A stretch of DNA of 37,056 bases from Bradyrhizobiaceae bacterium (GCA_947481635.1 CANKHJ010000024.1:1-37056); one strand, 5' to 3'. Shown: positions 25,239-33,873, numbered from the stretch's first letter. Translations and numbers: made by a program. Notes: generated from the sequence alone by a model not told the origin.

Positions 25239-25802
25239 CTATTCCGCAAGCGCCCGTTTGAACGCAAGCCGATTCTCTTCCGCATATAATTTCGCGTAGT
25301 CGTGTTCTGCTTCCGCCCCAGGCACCAATTTCAAGGTCACGAAGATCGGGCCCTCCTGTTCCAGGACGGCGCCTATCTCGTTCTCGAATTGGGCGAGATC
25401 GTCAAACACATAGGTGTTCCGGTATCCGGCGGCGCGCGCGTGAGCCGCGAAGTCAACAATCCCGGCTCCCGGAATGGGGTGGCCGCCATTCACTTCATAA
25501 GTCCCGTTCTTACACACGAAATGATAGAAATTCCTCGGTGCGACCGAGCCGATTGTCACCAGCGTGTTAAGGCTCATCAACAGGCTGCCGTCGCCATCCA
25601 GCACCAGGACTTTGCGATTCGGCCGACCCAGCGCCAGGCCGAGACCGTAGGAGGCGGCCAGTCCCATCGCTCCCACGTGTGTGAAGTTGAGCGCATGGGG
25701 CCGGATTTTGACCCAATCAAACGCGGCGCTGAAGACCGACACGACGATGTCATCGGGTGCATGCCGGGCAAGAATCTGGAGGCATTCATCGCGCTTCATC
25801 AT
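25239..25802 (-). CDS. ThDP-dependent decarboxylase, beta (C-terminal-type) subunit
   Basis: A 187-residue subunit holding the diphosphate/Mg2+-binding ThDP motif: GDG at 70-72 followed by N99 (LVLDGDGSLLMSLN ... CKNGTYEVNGG). Length and layout match the beta subunit of sulfopyruvate decarboxylase (ComE) and the C-terminal half of phosphonopyruvate decarboxylase. It would decarboxylate a 2-oxo acid to an aldehyde with the alpha subunit. The stop of the alpha gene overlaps this start (ATGATG at 25802-25797). Which 2-oxo acid is used cannot be read from the sequence. Confidence 0.85.
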   Translation of the reverse strand: MMKRDECLQILARHAPDDIVVSVFSAAFDWVKIRPHALNFTHVGAMGLAASYGLGLALGRPNRKVLVLDGDGSLLMSLNTLVTIGSVAPRNFYHFVCKNGTYEVNGGHPIPGAGIVDFAAHARAAGYRNTYVFDDLAQFENEIGAVLEQEGPIFVTLKLVPGAEAEHDYAKLYAEENRLAFKRALAE

Positions 25803-26314
25803 TGGGCGACGGGCCTCCGGCCAACCAGTAACACGACCGGCTCCGACCTCTCATAGGCGCGTTCGATGCAGGGAACGATTTTTGGCAGATCGGCATCGGT
25901 TTCAAGAACAACGTAGTGAATGCCCATCGCGACGAGGATCGGTTCGACGATCCTGACGTCGTAATGGTTGGAGTGGGATGGAGGAACGCCGGGCTCCTTG
26001 CTCAGGAGACCGACCATCATGCAGGTCGGCATATGGTAGCGCACCGACACGCCGCGTATGGCGTTGATTGAGTCGAGCAGTCCGGTGTGCTGCATCAGCA
26101 GCAGCGACCTCACGTCGCAATAAGTCAGCCCGGACATGACGCCGAGTGCTTCATCTTCCCGACAGACCCGGATCAAACGAAATTCGTCATCAACACTGAT
26201 CGGATGGAGCAAACCATCCGAGGTATGAATATCCGGGACCGCCACAATGGTTCCGATGCCGCATTGCTTGATGGAGCGGATGATCGCAGAGCCCGACAGG
26301 CTGCCGTCAGTCAT
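25799..26314 (-). CDS. ThDP-dependent decarboxylase, alpha (N-terminal-type) subunit
   Basis: A 171-residue subunit that corresponds to the pyrimidine-binding N-terminal domain of ThDP enzymes. It has the conserved glutamate region CREDEALGVMSGL (51-63), needed to activate the cofactor, and 'LLLMQHTGLLDSINAI'. It resembles the alpha subunit of sulfopyruvate decarboxylase (ComD). It lies 27 bases downstream of the 2-oxoglutarate dioxygenase stop and overlaps the beta gene by four bases. A second alpha-type gene survives only as a fragment at 10900-11085. Confidence 0.85.
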   Translation of the reverse strand: MTDGSLSGSAIIRSIKQCGIGTIVAVPDIHTSDGLLHPISVDDEFRLIRVCREDEALGVMSGLTYCDVRSLLLMQHTGLLDSINAIRGVSVRYHMPTCMMVGLLSKEPGVPPSHSNHYDVRIVEPILVAMGIHYVVLETDADLPKIVPCIERAYERSEPVVLLVGRRPVAQ

Positions 26315-26341
26315 GGCTCATGTCCTGATTCCGATCGGGGC

Positions 26342-27451
26342 TCACGGCTTCGCCTGAAGACGATCGGCGGTTCGCGGAGCAATCCCAGGACGGCCGGTGC
26401 GGTGATATTGCTCCATCAGGCTGCGGGAATATTCGCCAGCCTGGACCGGGTCGTAGCGCGGCGGGTTGTCCGGCCCCTGACAGGTTTCCAGGCAGCGCAA
26501 CTGCGCCAGAAGCGGCGGCGAGACGAACAGCGACACCGAAAGCCGCTCGTTGCCGCTGACATTGACGACACGGTGCAGATTTGACGTATAGAGGTCGTTG
26601 GTCATCATCGCGAGCATGTCGCCGACATTGACCAGCAGTGTTCCCGGAATCGGCGCGACGTCGATCCATTGTCCGGCGGTGTTGCGAACCTGCAGGCCGC
26701 CAGACTGGTCCTGCAGCAGGACCGTGAACGCGCCATAGTCGGTGTGCGGCGAGAAGCTCCACTGTGTCCGCTCGATCATCGCCGCATCCAGCGGCGGGTA
26801 ATAATTGTAGACCAGCACGCCGGCGAAGCGGCCGACATTGTCCGCGAAATGTGTTTCCGGCAGATCGAGGCTGCGCGCGAACGCGTGGCCAAGACTTTGC
26901 GCCAGCGCAACGCTCTTGCGGGTATAGCCGGTGACGAAGCGCCGAAAACCGGGCAGCAATGCTTCGTCCGGCCATTGCGATGGCAAGGTGTATTGGCCGG
27001 CTTCGCTTTCGTTGAGAGCGCTTTCGCGGCCGAAATACAGCCGCTCCTTCTGGTCCGCAGCCTTATCCTTGTCGGGATTGGCTCCGGCGTTGATGCCACC
27101 CGGAGGGATGTAGCCTTTGCCGGGACTGTTGTTCCAATGGATCTTGTTCTTCTCCGCCGGCGGCAGCGCGAAAAAGCGCCGGCCCCATGACAGCAGATCG
27201 GAGAATTCCGCAGGCTCGAAACTATGGCCGCGCAGATAGAAAAAGCCGATGCTGATCGCTGCATCGCGGATCTCGCGCGCAACCCGGGCACGTGCCGCTT
27301 CATCCCCATTCAACAGGAAAGGCGAAATGTCGATCTCCGGCACCGCGGTCAGGTTGACCCGCTCCACGCCGAAGCGGCTGTCCTGGCGGAGATAACGCGC
27401 GTCGAAATCGGAATAGTCGGCCTTGTCGGATTGGTTGACTGGCTTGGCCAT
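26342..27451 (-). CDS. 2-oxoglutarate/Fe(II)-dependent dioxygenase, isopenicillin N synthase-like
   Basis: A 369-residue non-haem iron oxygenase. It has the N-terminal DIOX_N region (VPEIDISPFL near 38-47) and the C-terminal jelly-roll core. The iron ligands are H236 and D238 (SPHTDYGAF) and H293 (NLHRVVN); R303 and S305 (RLSVS) bind the 2-oxoglutarate carboxylate. It probably hydroxylates, desaturates or demethylates a small substrate and makes succinate and CO2. It heads the leftward group with the ThDP subunits, so its product may feed the decarboxylase. A GAGGG site precedes the ATG at 27451. Confidence 0.9.
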   Translation of the reverse strand: MAKPVNQSDKADYSDFDARYLRQDSRFGVERVNLTAVPEIDISPFLLNGDEAARARVAREIRDAAISIGFFYLRGHSFEPAEFSDLLSWGRRFFALPPAEKNKIHWNNSPGKGYIPPGGINAGANPDKDKAADQKERLYFGRESALNESEAGQYTLPSQWPDEALLPGFRRFVTGYTRKSVALAQSLGHAFARSLDLPETHFADNVGRFAGVLVYNYYPPLDAAMIERTQWSFSPHTDYGAFTVLLQDQSGGLQVRNTAGQWIDVAPIPGTLLVNVGDMLAMMTNDLYTSNLHRVVNVSGNERLSVSLFVSPPLLAQLRCLETCQGPDNPPRYDPVQAGEYSRSLMEQYHRTGRPGIAPRTADRLQAKP

Positions 27452-27559
27452 TCTGCGCCCTCGTGGCTTGGACCCGCACGGCCGATATTCGCCGACGCAA
27501 AGCCCGCGATGGTCAACGGTATGATCTGCATCCGGCCAAATCTTGCACCCGGGCGAACA

Positions 27560-27574
27560 GTTATTTGCAATAAC
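27560..27574 (-). promoter_or_regulatory. AT-rich palindrome upstream of the dioxygenase gene
   Basis: GTTATT-TGC-AATAAC is a perfect 15-base inverted repeat about 110 bases before the dioxygenase start, in the 238-bp stretch between that gene and the permease remnant. It stands out against the GC-rich background and may be a regulator site. No good -35/-10 pair accompanies it. Confidence 0.35.
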
Positions 27575-27689
27575 GACTTTGGCAGCGGCGGTCTAAGGAA
27601 TGTGACCCATCGAGGTTCGGCGACCGACGCAGGCCTTCGACGGCGATCTCCGCCCTGGTCATCAGCATCGGCTTCCTGGTGACGTTCAG

Positions 27690-28115
27690 CGGACCGCCTT
27701 CCACCTCGGCGGGACGCTCGTCATCCTGCTGCTCGCCTTCATGGTAATCTATTTGCCGTCGGCGTCGATCGCGGTCGATGCGACGGTGGTCCAGGTCGGA
27801 GACGATCTCTGGGAAGCTTCGCATATCAGCGGCGCCGACGACGGACGCACGGTCAGGAAGATCGTGATGCCGCTCGCCGTGATGGGCCTGGCGGCCGGAT
27901 GGTCGATCGTCTTCGTCCACATCATGGGTGACCTCTCCGCGTCGGCGCTGCTGGCCGGCGTCGGCAGTCCGGTGATCGGCTATGCGATGCTGGAGGTCTG
28001 GGACAACGGCAGCTTCTCGCTGCTGGCGGCGTTTTCGACCCTGATGTGCTTCGCCATCACGGCTGTCGTCGCCGTCGTGATCGGGCTGGCGCGCTGGTAT
28101 AGCCGTTACGGATAG
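27690..28115 (+). pseudogene. 3' remnant of an ABC-type iron(III)/organic-solute permease gene
   Basis: The frame from about 27690 encodes the C-terminal quarter of an FbpB/AfuB-like inner-membrane permease. It reads 'GTLVILLLAFMVIYLPSAS', then the coupling loop DLWEASHISGADDGRTVRKI with the typical EA...G signature, two more helices and the stop at 28115. A membrane-like stretch in another frame just upstream (near 27650-27690) suggests a frameshift as well as the loss of the 5' part. No ATPase, binding protein or first half of the permease is present, so it is a leftover of a deleted importer operon. Confidence 0.7.
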
Positions 28116-28134
28116 CCGGCAAGGTGCCTGCCGG
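28116..28134 (+). terminator. Hairpin directly after the permease remnant
   Basis: CCGGCA-N7-TGCCGG begins at the base after the TAG stop. The stem is GC-rich and the following bases (TGTCCTTCC) are only modestly T-rich, so it is a weak intrinsic-type terminator candidate. Its position supports this being the original end of an operon. Confidence 0.35.
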
Positions 28135-28245
28135 TGTCCTTCCGCTAGACGGTCGGGCGTATGATGAGGCGCTTCCGACGGCCTGAAACCGACGCCCTCG
28201 AATTGTCCGCGTGTCTGGTATCATCAACGGCCCGCCTGGTGCGAT

Positions 28246-29274
28246 TCAAACGACAGCGCGGGCGAGAGCGGGATTGACCTGTGTTCCGTACAGCTCCCAC
28301 GTCCGCGCCATCTCCGTGCTGCCGCGGAAGGTCGCTAGAAAATGACCGGCTCCGACCTCGCGGCATTGCCGGATGATCTCTTCGGCGACGCTCGTCGGCG
28401 TGCCGCTGATGAATTCTTCGGCCCCGACCGAGAATGCGTGCGCCGCCGGTGTGTCGAGTGCTTCACGGCCCTCCATCCGAACCCGCGGGTCTGCGGCAAG
28501 GGTTGCTTTCGATCTCTGCTTTTGGATCGCGCTATCGCGGTTCGCTTTATCCGCGGTCTCCCCGATCGAGACTTGGCGGCGTAGCGCCAATTGCTTTGGC
28601 CCCGCGGGTCGACCGAGGCGCGCGGCTTCATCGCGATAGGCGTCGAAGATTTCCTTGACCTTGGAATTGGGATGGAAGCCGGTGCAGATTTTCGCGCCGC
28701 GTTGCGCCGCCTTGCGTGCCGAGGAGATGCTGACCACAGCCACCCAGAGCGGAGGTGAAGGCTGTTGCAGCGGCCTTGGTACTAAGCGGAGATTGTCGAA
28801 ATTCCAATATTTGCCGTGATGCGAAATCACCGGGTCGCGCAACGCCGCATCGATGATCTCGAGCGCCTCGTCGTTGCGTTCGCGCGCCTCGTCGATACTG
28901 AGGCCGACCAGCGCCATCTCGTTCGGGATTCCCGCTGCGGTGCCGATCTCAAGGCGGCCGCCAGTGAGGTGATCGAGCATACCGATTTCCCCGACGATCC
29001 GCCACGGTTGATGATAGGGAAGGGTCATTCCCATGACGCCGAGCCGCAGCGTCTTAGTACGCGTGGCGGTATGCACGATCAGGAGGTTGGGCGATGGGCT
29101 GTAAGCCCCGCCGAAATGATGCTCGCTGAAGAAAATTCCTTCGAAGCCCAGCAGTTCGGCGCGCGGCCAAAGATCCAAATAGTCATTAAAATAGTCAGCG
29201 GATCGTTGCGGGTCGAATTTGGCCGTAAGTTCCGGCGGCATTCCAAAGAACTCAAACACCCAGGATTTGATCAC
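28246..29274 (-). CDS. LLM-class flavin-dependent oxidoreductase (luciferase alpha-like)
   Basis: A 342-residue member of the bacterial-luciferase family, of the short type rather than the NtaA type. Landmarks are 'FEGIFFSEHHFGG' near residues 44-56, 'MLDHLTGGRLEIGTAAG' in the flavin site and 'ISGTPTSVAEEI' near the end. It would use reduced FMN and O2 to oxidise an unknown substrate. The start is a GTG at 29274, supported by an AGGAGG seven bases upstream. It is the third LLM enzyme in the window and follows the TRAP genes, with a damaged MetE-like stretch in between. Confidence 0.85.
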   Translation of the reverse strand: MIKSWVFEFFGMPPELTAKFDPQRSADYFNDYLDLWPRAELLGFEGIFFSEHHFGGAYSPSPNLLIVHTATRTKTLRLGVMGMTLPYHQPWRIVGEIGMLDHLTGGRLEIGTAAGIPNEMALVGLSIDEARERNDEALEIIDAALRDPVISHHGKYWNFDNLRLVPRPLQQPSPPLWVAVVSISSARKAAQRGAKICTGFHPNSKVKEIFDAYRDEAARLGRPAGPKQLALRRQVSIGETADKANRDSAIQKQRSKATLAADPRVRMEGREALDTPAAHAFSVGAEEFISGTPTSVAEEIIRQCREVGAGHFLATFRGSTEMARTWELYGTQVNPALARAVV

Positions 29275-29284
29275 CTAGTCCCTC

Positions 29285-29467
29285 CTAATTTTTTCCTCGG
29301 GGTTGCGCGCCGCCACCGCCGCGACAGATGTGAATACAAAATGTGACACCCGCCACGTCAGCGGTCCCATTGAGTATGGTCACGGCTTCATGCGGGAACC
29401 GATCCGGACCGATATTTCGTCGCCGGAGGAAGACCTTGCGATTGCCCGGGTCGCAAGCCGGGGTGAG
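29285..29467 (-). pseudogene. Internal fragment of a MetE-like methyltransferase gene
   Basis: Within the 244-bp gap between two minus-strand genes, one frame reads 'TILNGTADVAGVTFCIHICRG'-like sequence in its second half (roughly 29320-29395). HxCRG after a 'DVTF' strand is the zinc-ligand segment of the methionine-synthase-II/UROD-like family. A stop lies immediately upstream (29470) and another follows at 29285, and the rest of such a gene is missing, so this would be a decayed piece. In another frame, 29388-29495 forms a 35-codon open frame with a good GAGGAG ribosome site; its product matches nothing I know. The assignment rests on a short motif and is tentative. Confidence 0.35.
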
Positions 29468-29518
29468 CTACGGCGCATCGATAGATTGTAGGCATCACGC
29501 TATCTCCTCACGCGACGC

Positions 29519-30505
29519 TCATAGGTGCCCCGCCGAGCGGAAATATCGTTCCGCTCCGGGGTGGAGCGGGATCGGCGTCCGGCATGCCGCCTTCGGGTCG
29601 AGCGGATAGCTGACCGGGCTGCGCGCTGGCGGGATGTGCCGATACTGGTCTTCGAGAAGATTCCACCTCTCGACCAGCGACCACGCAATCGCATGGGCGA
29701 CATCGTCGGGAAGCTCGGTGGTCGTGGCCAGGAGGAAATCTGAAAAGTCGAGGAACTCAAGCTCACGGTTCATGCCGCGCAGGTACCCCTTCGGCAGCGC
29801 GGCGCTCGGCCAGCCGAAGTCTTGCATCAACTGGTCACGTGCTGCCGGCTCGATCGGGATGAAGTCGAGCGCGAGCGTGTCGGCCATTTTGGTCCAGTAA
29901 TGCGTCATGATCGCTTCCTGGAAGATCGCGTTGGCGTTGCCGGTCATCATTTCGTCGACACAGGCACGCGGCGTCTCGTGCTCGATGAAGTGGCAGCCCC
30001 AAGCCTCCATCGCCGCGCGCGGCATCCCGCTTTTCGCAAAGATCTCCATGGCCGCGAGGCCCATGAAATTCTCTCCGTCATCGAGTCCGGTGGTGATGCG
30101 CAGCTTGGGTTTCTTGGTGCGAAGGTCTTCGAACGAACGGATTCCGAGGTCACGCCGAACCGCGAGGATCATGCGGTCGTCCTGCGGCACGTGGCCAAGC
30201 GCGCGAAGATGCGGATAGGCTTCGCCGGCGAAAATGCCACGTCCTTCGAGCGCCATCGCCGCGAAGGCGGCGGGCGTCACCATTGCCACATCGACCTCAC
30301 CCCGCCCGACCGCGCGGATATTTTTCATCGCGCCAGTGCCGTTCCAGATCGCGATCCGGGTGTGCGGGCCGCATATATTGACCATCTCCTGGGAGAGCCA
30401 GCCGAAAGCCCGATGCAGGTTTGCACGCCCCCAGTCGCCCTGGAATTGGAGTTTCAGCGAGCGATTAATTTTCGGAGCGACGATTGTCGGAGTCAACGCA
30501 TTCAT
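29519..30505 (-). CDS. TAXI-family TRAP solute-binding protein lacking a signal peptide
   Basis: About 328 residues with the TAXI/NMT1-like receptor fold: 'AIWNGTGAMKNIRAVGRGEVDVAMV' in the first third, then 'DLGIRSFEDLRTKKPKLRI' and 'GNANAIFQEAI'. Unlike normal receptors the N terminus (MNALTPTIVAPKINRSLKLQ) has no hydrophobic core, so nothing directs it to the periplasm. The ATG at 30505 has AGGTG six bases upstream; the GTG at 30514 would add only three residues and no signal. It follows a DctQM permease by ten bases, although that permease already has a DctP-type receptor. It may be a cytoplasmic ligand-binding protein or a protein that lost its export signal. Confidence 0.75.
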   Translation of the reverse strand: MNALTPTIVAPKINRSLKLQFQGDWGRANLHRAFGWLSQEMVNICGPHTRIAIWNGTGAMKNIRAVGRGEVDVAMVTPAAFAAMALEGRGIFAGEAYPHLRALGHVPQDDRMILAVRRDLGIRSFEDLRTKKPKLRITTGLDDGENFMGLAAMEIFAKSGMPRAAMEAWGCHFIEHETPRACVDEMMTGNANAIFQEAIMTHYWTKMADTLALDFIPIEPAARDQLMQDFGWPSAALPKGYLRGMNRELEFLDFSDFLLATTTELPDDVAHAIAWSLVERWNLLEDQYRHIPPARSPVSYPLDPKAACRTPIPLHPGAERYFRSAGHL

Positions 30506-30514
30506 TTTGCGCAC

Positions 30515-32461
30515 CTAGTTGAGCATTTGAGTGACGAGCCACAAGGTCAGCGGCGGAAACAACGCGATGATCGCGATGCGGACCAGGTCCGCAACAACGA
30601 ATGGGACAACGCCTTTGAACACCTCCGCCATCGAGACGTCGGCAAGATTCTTGGCGACGAACATGTTGAGTCCGAAGGGTGGCGTGATGCCGCCGGTTTC
30701 GACGACGCACAGCATCAGCACGCCCCACCACAAAATACTGTAGTCCATGCCTACAATCAGCGGCGTTACGATCGGAACAGAGATGATCATGATGGTGTAG
30801 GATTCCATGAACGTGCCGAGGGCGATGAAGATGGCGAGCAGCAGGAACACGACGCCGGCCGGCGGCCAGTCCAGCGATAACACCGCCTTGGTCGCGTCTT
30901 CCGCAACGCCGGAGAGACCGACAAAGTAAGAGAAGATCAGCGCTCCGAGGATAATTACGTAAATCAGCGAGGTTGTGACGGTTGTCTCCCCGATCACGGC
31001 GAGGAAAGTGTCGCGCCGCACCTTGCGGCGATAGAGCGCGATGAAAAAGGCGCCGGCCGCTCCGATTGCCGCCGCTTCGGTCCCCGTGAAGACGCCGAAA
31101 TAAATTCCGCCCAGCACGCCACCGAACAGAAAGGCCACGGGTCCGCTGCGCCGCAGCGCGGCCGTCAGTTCGCCAGGCTTCGGCGGCGTATTGCGCGGAG
31201 CCGATGCCGGCCAGACCCGGACGTAGATCCCGATCGTGACGAGATAGAGCACGATCGCCAGAGCGGCCGGCCCAACCGACGCGATCATCAATTGACCGAT
31301 CGACGCCTGGGTCAGCAGCGCGAAGATGACAAGTGGGCCCGAGCCTGGCGGCACCAGCGGCCCGAGAGTGCCACCTGCAGCGAGAGTTCCTGTCGTCAAG
31401 GCCGACGAATAGCCGCGCGCCCTCATTTCGGGGATCGCGACCCGTCCGAGCATCGCCACTGTCGCGACCGAGGAGCCGGTCACCGCGCCGAACCCGGCAC
31501 AACCGCCGATCGTCGCCATCGCAATACCGCCGCGCCAGCGGCCCAGCAGTGCGTGCGCGAGCGCATAAACGTCGTCAGACACGCCAGCGACCGCCGCGAA
31601 GCTTCCCATCATCAGAAAGAGCGGGAGCACCGACACATTCGCGTTGCCGAGGAAGGTCGTCGATTGAATCGCCAGCGTGTTGAGCGAAATCTCGTAGCTC
31701 GTCAGCACAGCCGTTCCAAGCAGCCCAGCGAGCCCCAGCGCCGCGCCCACCGGGACGAGAAACATCAGAGAAATCCATACCGCGGCAAAGGCAAGCAGGG
31801 CGAGCGTGGTTGCGCTCATCGCGCTGCCCCAGCGCGCGATCGCGATATACAGGACCATTGTCGCGACTAGGCACGCCAGAAAGACCGGCAGGCCCAACCG
31901 GCGGACACCGGCCGGAGCCCGATGCGGAGATGCCATTTCATCGGCCAACTCGCGCATAGTTCGCGCGATTACAACGCATTGAAGCGGAATGCAGAGCGCG
32001 AAGGACGCTGTCACGCCCCACCAGAACGGCGCGGTCGGCAAGCTGACGATCATCGTTTCATCGCCGCGCATCATCAGGCGGTTGGCATGGACGCCGAAAC
32101 GCCAGGCGATGATCGCGATGAAGGCCAGGATCAGGATCGCGCCGATGGTCTCGCCAAGCTTGGCGAGACGCTTGCCCAGAAGGTCATTCAGAAGGTCGAT
32201 GGTAATGTGATTGCGCGCCATAATGCCGACCGGAAACGTCGCAGCAATGATGACCGCCATCAGCAAACCGCTGGCTTCGTTGAGTCCCGGAAGCGGTGCG
32301 CTGAAGAAATACCGAAGAGTGACGTCGACCAACGTCAGGATCGCAAGAACCAGCATTCCCGCGACGGCCACCGAGGCGATGCCGCGCGCAGTCGCGACAC
32401 AGCTCGCCTCGATGTACGAGAGCGACGTCAGCGCGGGATGGCTATTTGCCTGCGCGGACAT
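30515..32461 (-). CDS. TRAP transporter fused DctQ-DctM permease
   Basis: A 648-residue integral membrane protein that joins both TRAP permease subunits. The first 180 or so residues form the four-helix DctQ part (LRYFFSAPLPGLNEASGLLM). The rest is the DctM large subunit, with the conserved 'GFGAVTGSSVATVAMLG', 'GTLAAGGTLGPLVPPG' and, near the end, 'CVVETGGITPPFGLNMFVA'. It imports an organic anion driven by the sodium or proton gradient, taking it from the receptor encoded just upstream. The ATG at 32461 overlaps the receptor gene by 20 bases; a GTG at 32488 would overlap further. Confidence 0.9.
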   Translation of the reverse strand: MSAQANSHPALTSLSYIEASCVATARGIASVAVAGMLVLAILTLVDVTLRYFFSAPLPGLNEASGLLMAVIIAATFPVGIMARNHITIDLLNDLLGKRLAKLGETIGAILILAFIAIIAWRFGVHANRLMMRGDETMIVSLPTAPFWWGVTASFALCIPLQCVVIARTMRELADEMASPHRAPAGVRRLGLPVFLACLVATMVLYIAIARWGSAMSATTLALLAFAAVWISLMFLVPVGAALGLAGLLGTAVLTSYEISLNTLAIQSTTFLGNANVSVLPLFLMMGSFAAVAGVSDDVYALAHALLGRWRGGIAMATIGGCAGFGAVTGSSVATVAMLGRVAIPEMRARGYSSALTTGTLAAGGTLGPLVPPGSGPLVIFALLTQASIGQLMIASVGPAALAIVLYLVTIGIYVRVWPASAPRNTPPKPGELTAALRRSGPVAFLFGGVLGGIYFGVFTGTEAAAIGAAGAFFIALYRRKVRRDTFLAVIGETTVTTSLIYVIILGALIFSYFVGLSGVAEDATKAVLSLDWPPAGVVFLLLAIFIALGTFMESYTIMIISVPIVTPLIVGMDYSILWWGVLMLCVVETGGITPPFGLNMFVAKNLADVSMAEVFKGVVPFVVADLVRIAIIALFPPLTLWLVTQMLN

Positions 32462-33461
32462 TGGCGACTTGGTTCGCGTACTCGTCACGGATTGCCGCTC
32501 CGTTCGGAAGGCTCTTCGCCCATTCCTCGCCGATGCTGGCCGTGGCCGCCTTCCATCGCGATAATTCTGCTGCCGAAAGCTGCGCCACTGGCGTGACCTT
32601 TCCGGTCTTTTCCTGATCCTTCATGAAGCTGAGCGCCCGAGTGATCTCGCCGTCATTCGATTTGCCGAGTGCTCGGGATAGCGATTCACCGGAATGCTTC
32701 AGCAACGCCGCCTGGGCCTGAGGCGGCAGGGCGTCGAAACGCTCCTTCTTCATGATGAGGAAGCCGGTACCACCCGCCAGCGAGACGTCGAGCCAGTGCT
32801 TGGCGACCTCGTAGAGCTTGAACTGACGTGTGGCGGTGTGGGACGACCACGCCGCGTCCACGACGCCGCGATCGACCGCTTCGTAGGCTTGGTCGGTCGG
32901 TATGCTGACCGGGACCGCACCGAGCACGCCGATGGTCTCGGCGCGGCGCTTGGTCGAGACCGCAACCTTGAGACCCTTGAAGTCCTCAAGTTTCGATATC
33001 GGCTTGCGCGAAGCGATCGTCGTGCCCGGCCAGGCCGTCATTCCGAATACCTTCACCGCCTTGTAGTCGTCGGCGAGCAGGCCCTTTTCGTAAATACGCC
33101 AGAGCGCAACGGCCCCCTCTTCACCGGTGTCGTAAGCGAAGGGAAGCTCGATGACGCCAGTCTGCCGGAAGGACGACGGCGTGATGCTCCACCCGATATC
33201 CGCCGCTCCGTTCAACACGGAGTCATACATATTGCCGGCGCCGGCAATGAGCCCGCCGCCGAAATGCTTGATTTCGATAGTACCGCTGGAATCTTTCGCC
33301 ACGGCCTCAGCCCATGGCAAGATCACCTCGACGTAGAAATAGGAACTCGGCGGCCCGAAGGTCGCGAGCTTGAGCTGTTGGGTCTGAGCTTGAGCGGCCG
33401 AAACCAACGCGATCCACGCGAGACAAACCACGCCCGCGATGCGGGCAACCAGCGTCCACAT
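32442..33461 (-). CDS. TRAP transporter periplasmic receptor, DctP family
   Basis: A 339-residue periplasmic receptor. The signal peptide MWTLVARIAGVVCLAW...AQA is cleaved about residue 25. The DctP signature regions follow: 'LATFGPPSSYFYVEVILPWA', 'GAADIGWSITP', and 'FKGLKVAVSTKRRAETIGVLG' with the conserved arginine that binds the substrate carboxylate. An ideal GGGAGG precedes the ATG at 33461. It forms the DctP-QM transporter with the next gene. The ligand is likely a carboxylate, possibly the aromatic or amino-aromatic acid handled by the bicupin gene upstream (inference). Confidence 0.92.
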   Translation of the reverse strand: MWTLVARIAGVVCLAWIALVSAAQAQTQQLKLATFGPPSSYFYVEVILPWAEAVAKDSSGTIEIKHFGGGLIAGAGNMYDSVLNGAADIGWSITPSSFRQTGVIELPFAYDTGEEGAVALWRIYEKGLLADDYKAVKVFGMTAWPGTTIASRKPISKLEDFKGLKVAVSTKRRAETIGVLGAVPVSIPTDQAYEAVDRGVVDAAWSSHTATRQFKLYEVAKHWLDVSLAGGTGFLIMKKERFDALPPQAQAALLKHSGESLSRALGKSNDGEITRALSFMKDQEKTGKVTPVAQLSAAELSRWKAATASIGEEWAKSLPNGAAIRDEYANQVANVRAGK

Positions 33462-33531
33462 GTTAACCTCCCTTTATGTTTTTCCGTTTCGGGATCTTAT
33501 TGCTGTCGTCCCGCTGATGCTTGCGGGTCTT

Positions 33532-33873
33532 CTATGATCGCGGCTCGACCGAATCCTGCGGTACCGCGACCAGAATGTTTTCGCCCTCGATCTTGACGGG
33601 ATAGCTCTTGAGATCAACCGTGCATGGCGCAACGAGGGCCTTACCGGTGCGAATGTCGAACTTGCCGCCATGCATCCGGCATTCGATGAGGTCGCCCTCC
33701 ACGTACCCCTCGGCCAGCACGGTGTGGCCGTGGGTGCACAGACCTTCGGTTGCGTAGAATTGTCCATTCAGATTGTAGATCGCGATCTCTTTGCCGGCGA
33801 CCACGGCGCGCACGACCTCACCTTCCGGAACATCGGACACACCGACGGTGGAAATATACTCGGTGCTACCCAT
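33532..33873 (-). CDS. Rieske-type [2Fe-2S] ferredoxin (BphF/NirD-like)
   Basis: A 113-residue soluble ferredoxin with one Rieske cluster: Cys46-x-His48 (CTHGH) and Cys65-x2-His68 (CRMHGG). The C-terminal 'PCTVDLKSYPVKIEGENILV' is typical of ferredoxins of three-component dioxygenases. It is encoded between the bicupin and the TRAP receptor, so it is expected to serve an oxygenase of this pathway. The only Rieske oxygenases in the window are more than 14 kb away. It may donate electrons to one of these, or keep the bicupin iron reduced, as XylT-type ferredoxins do for extradiol dioxygenases. Confidence 0.9.
   Translation of the reverse strand: MGSTEYISTVGVSDVPEGEVVRAVVAGKEIAIYNLNGQFYATEGLCTHGHTVLAEGYVEGDLIECRMHGGKFDIRTGKALVAPCTVDLKSYPVKIEGENILVAVPQDSVEPRS

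Noticed and set aside
29303-29491. Plus-strand 62-codon frame in the gap between the TAXI and LLM genes
   Set aside because: It is exactly antisense to the frame with the MetE-like HxCRG motif and opposite to the direction of all neighbours.
30465-31502. Minus-strand frame of 345 codons overlapping the TRAP permease
   Set aside because: It runs within the DctM coding region in another frame and is Arg/Gly/Asp-rich; the DctQM frame carries the real motifs.
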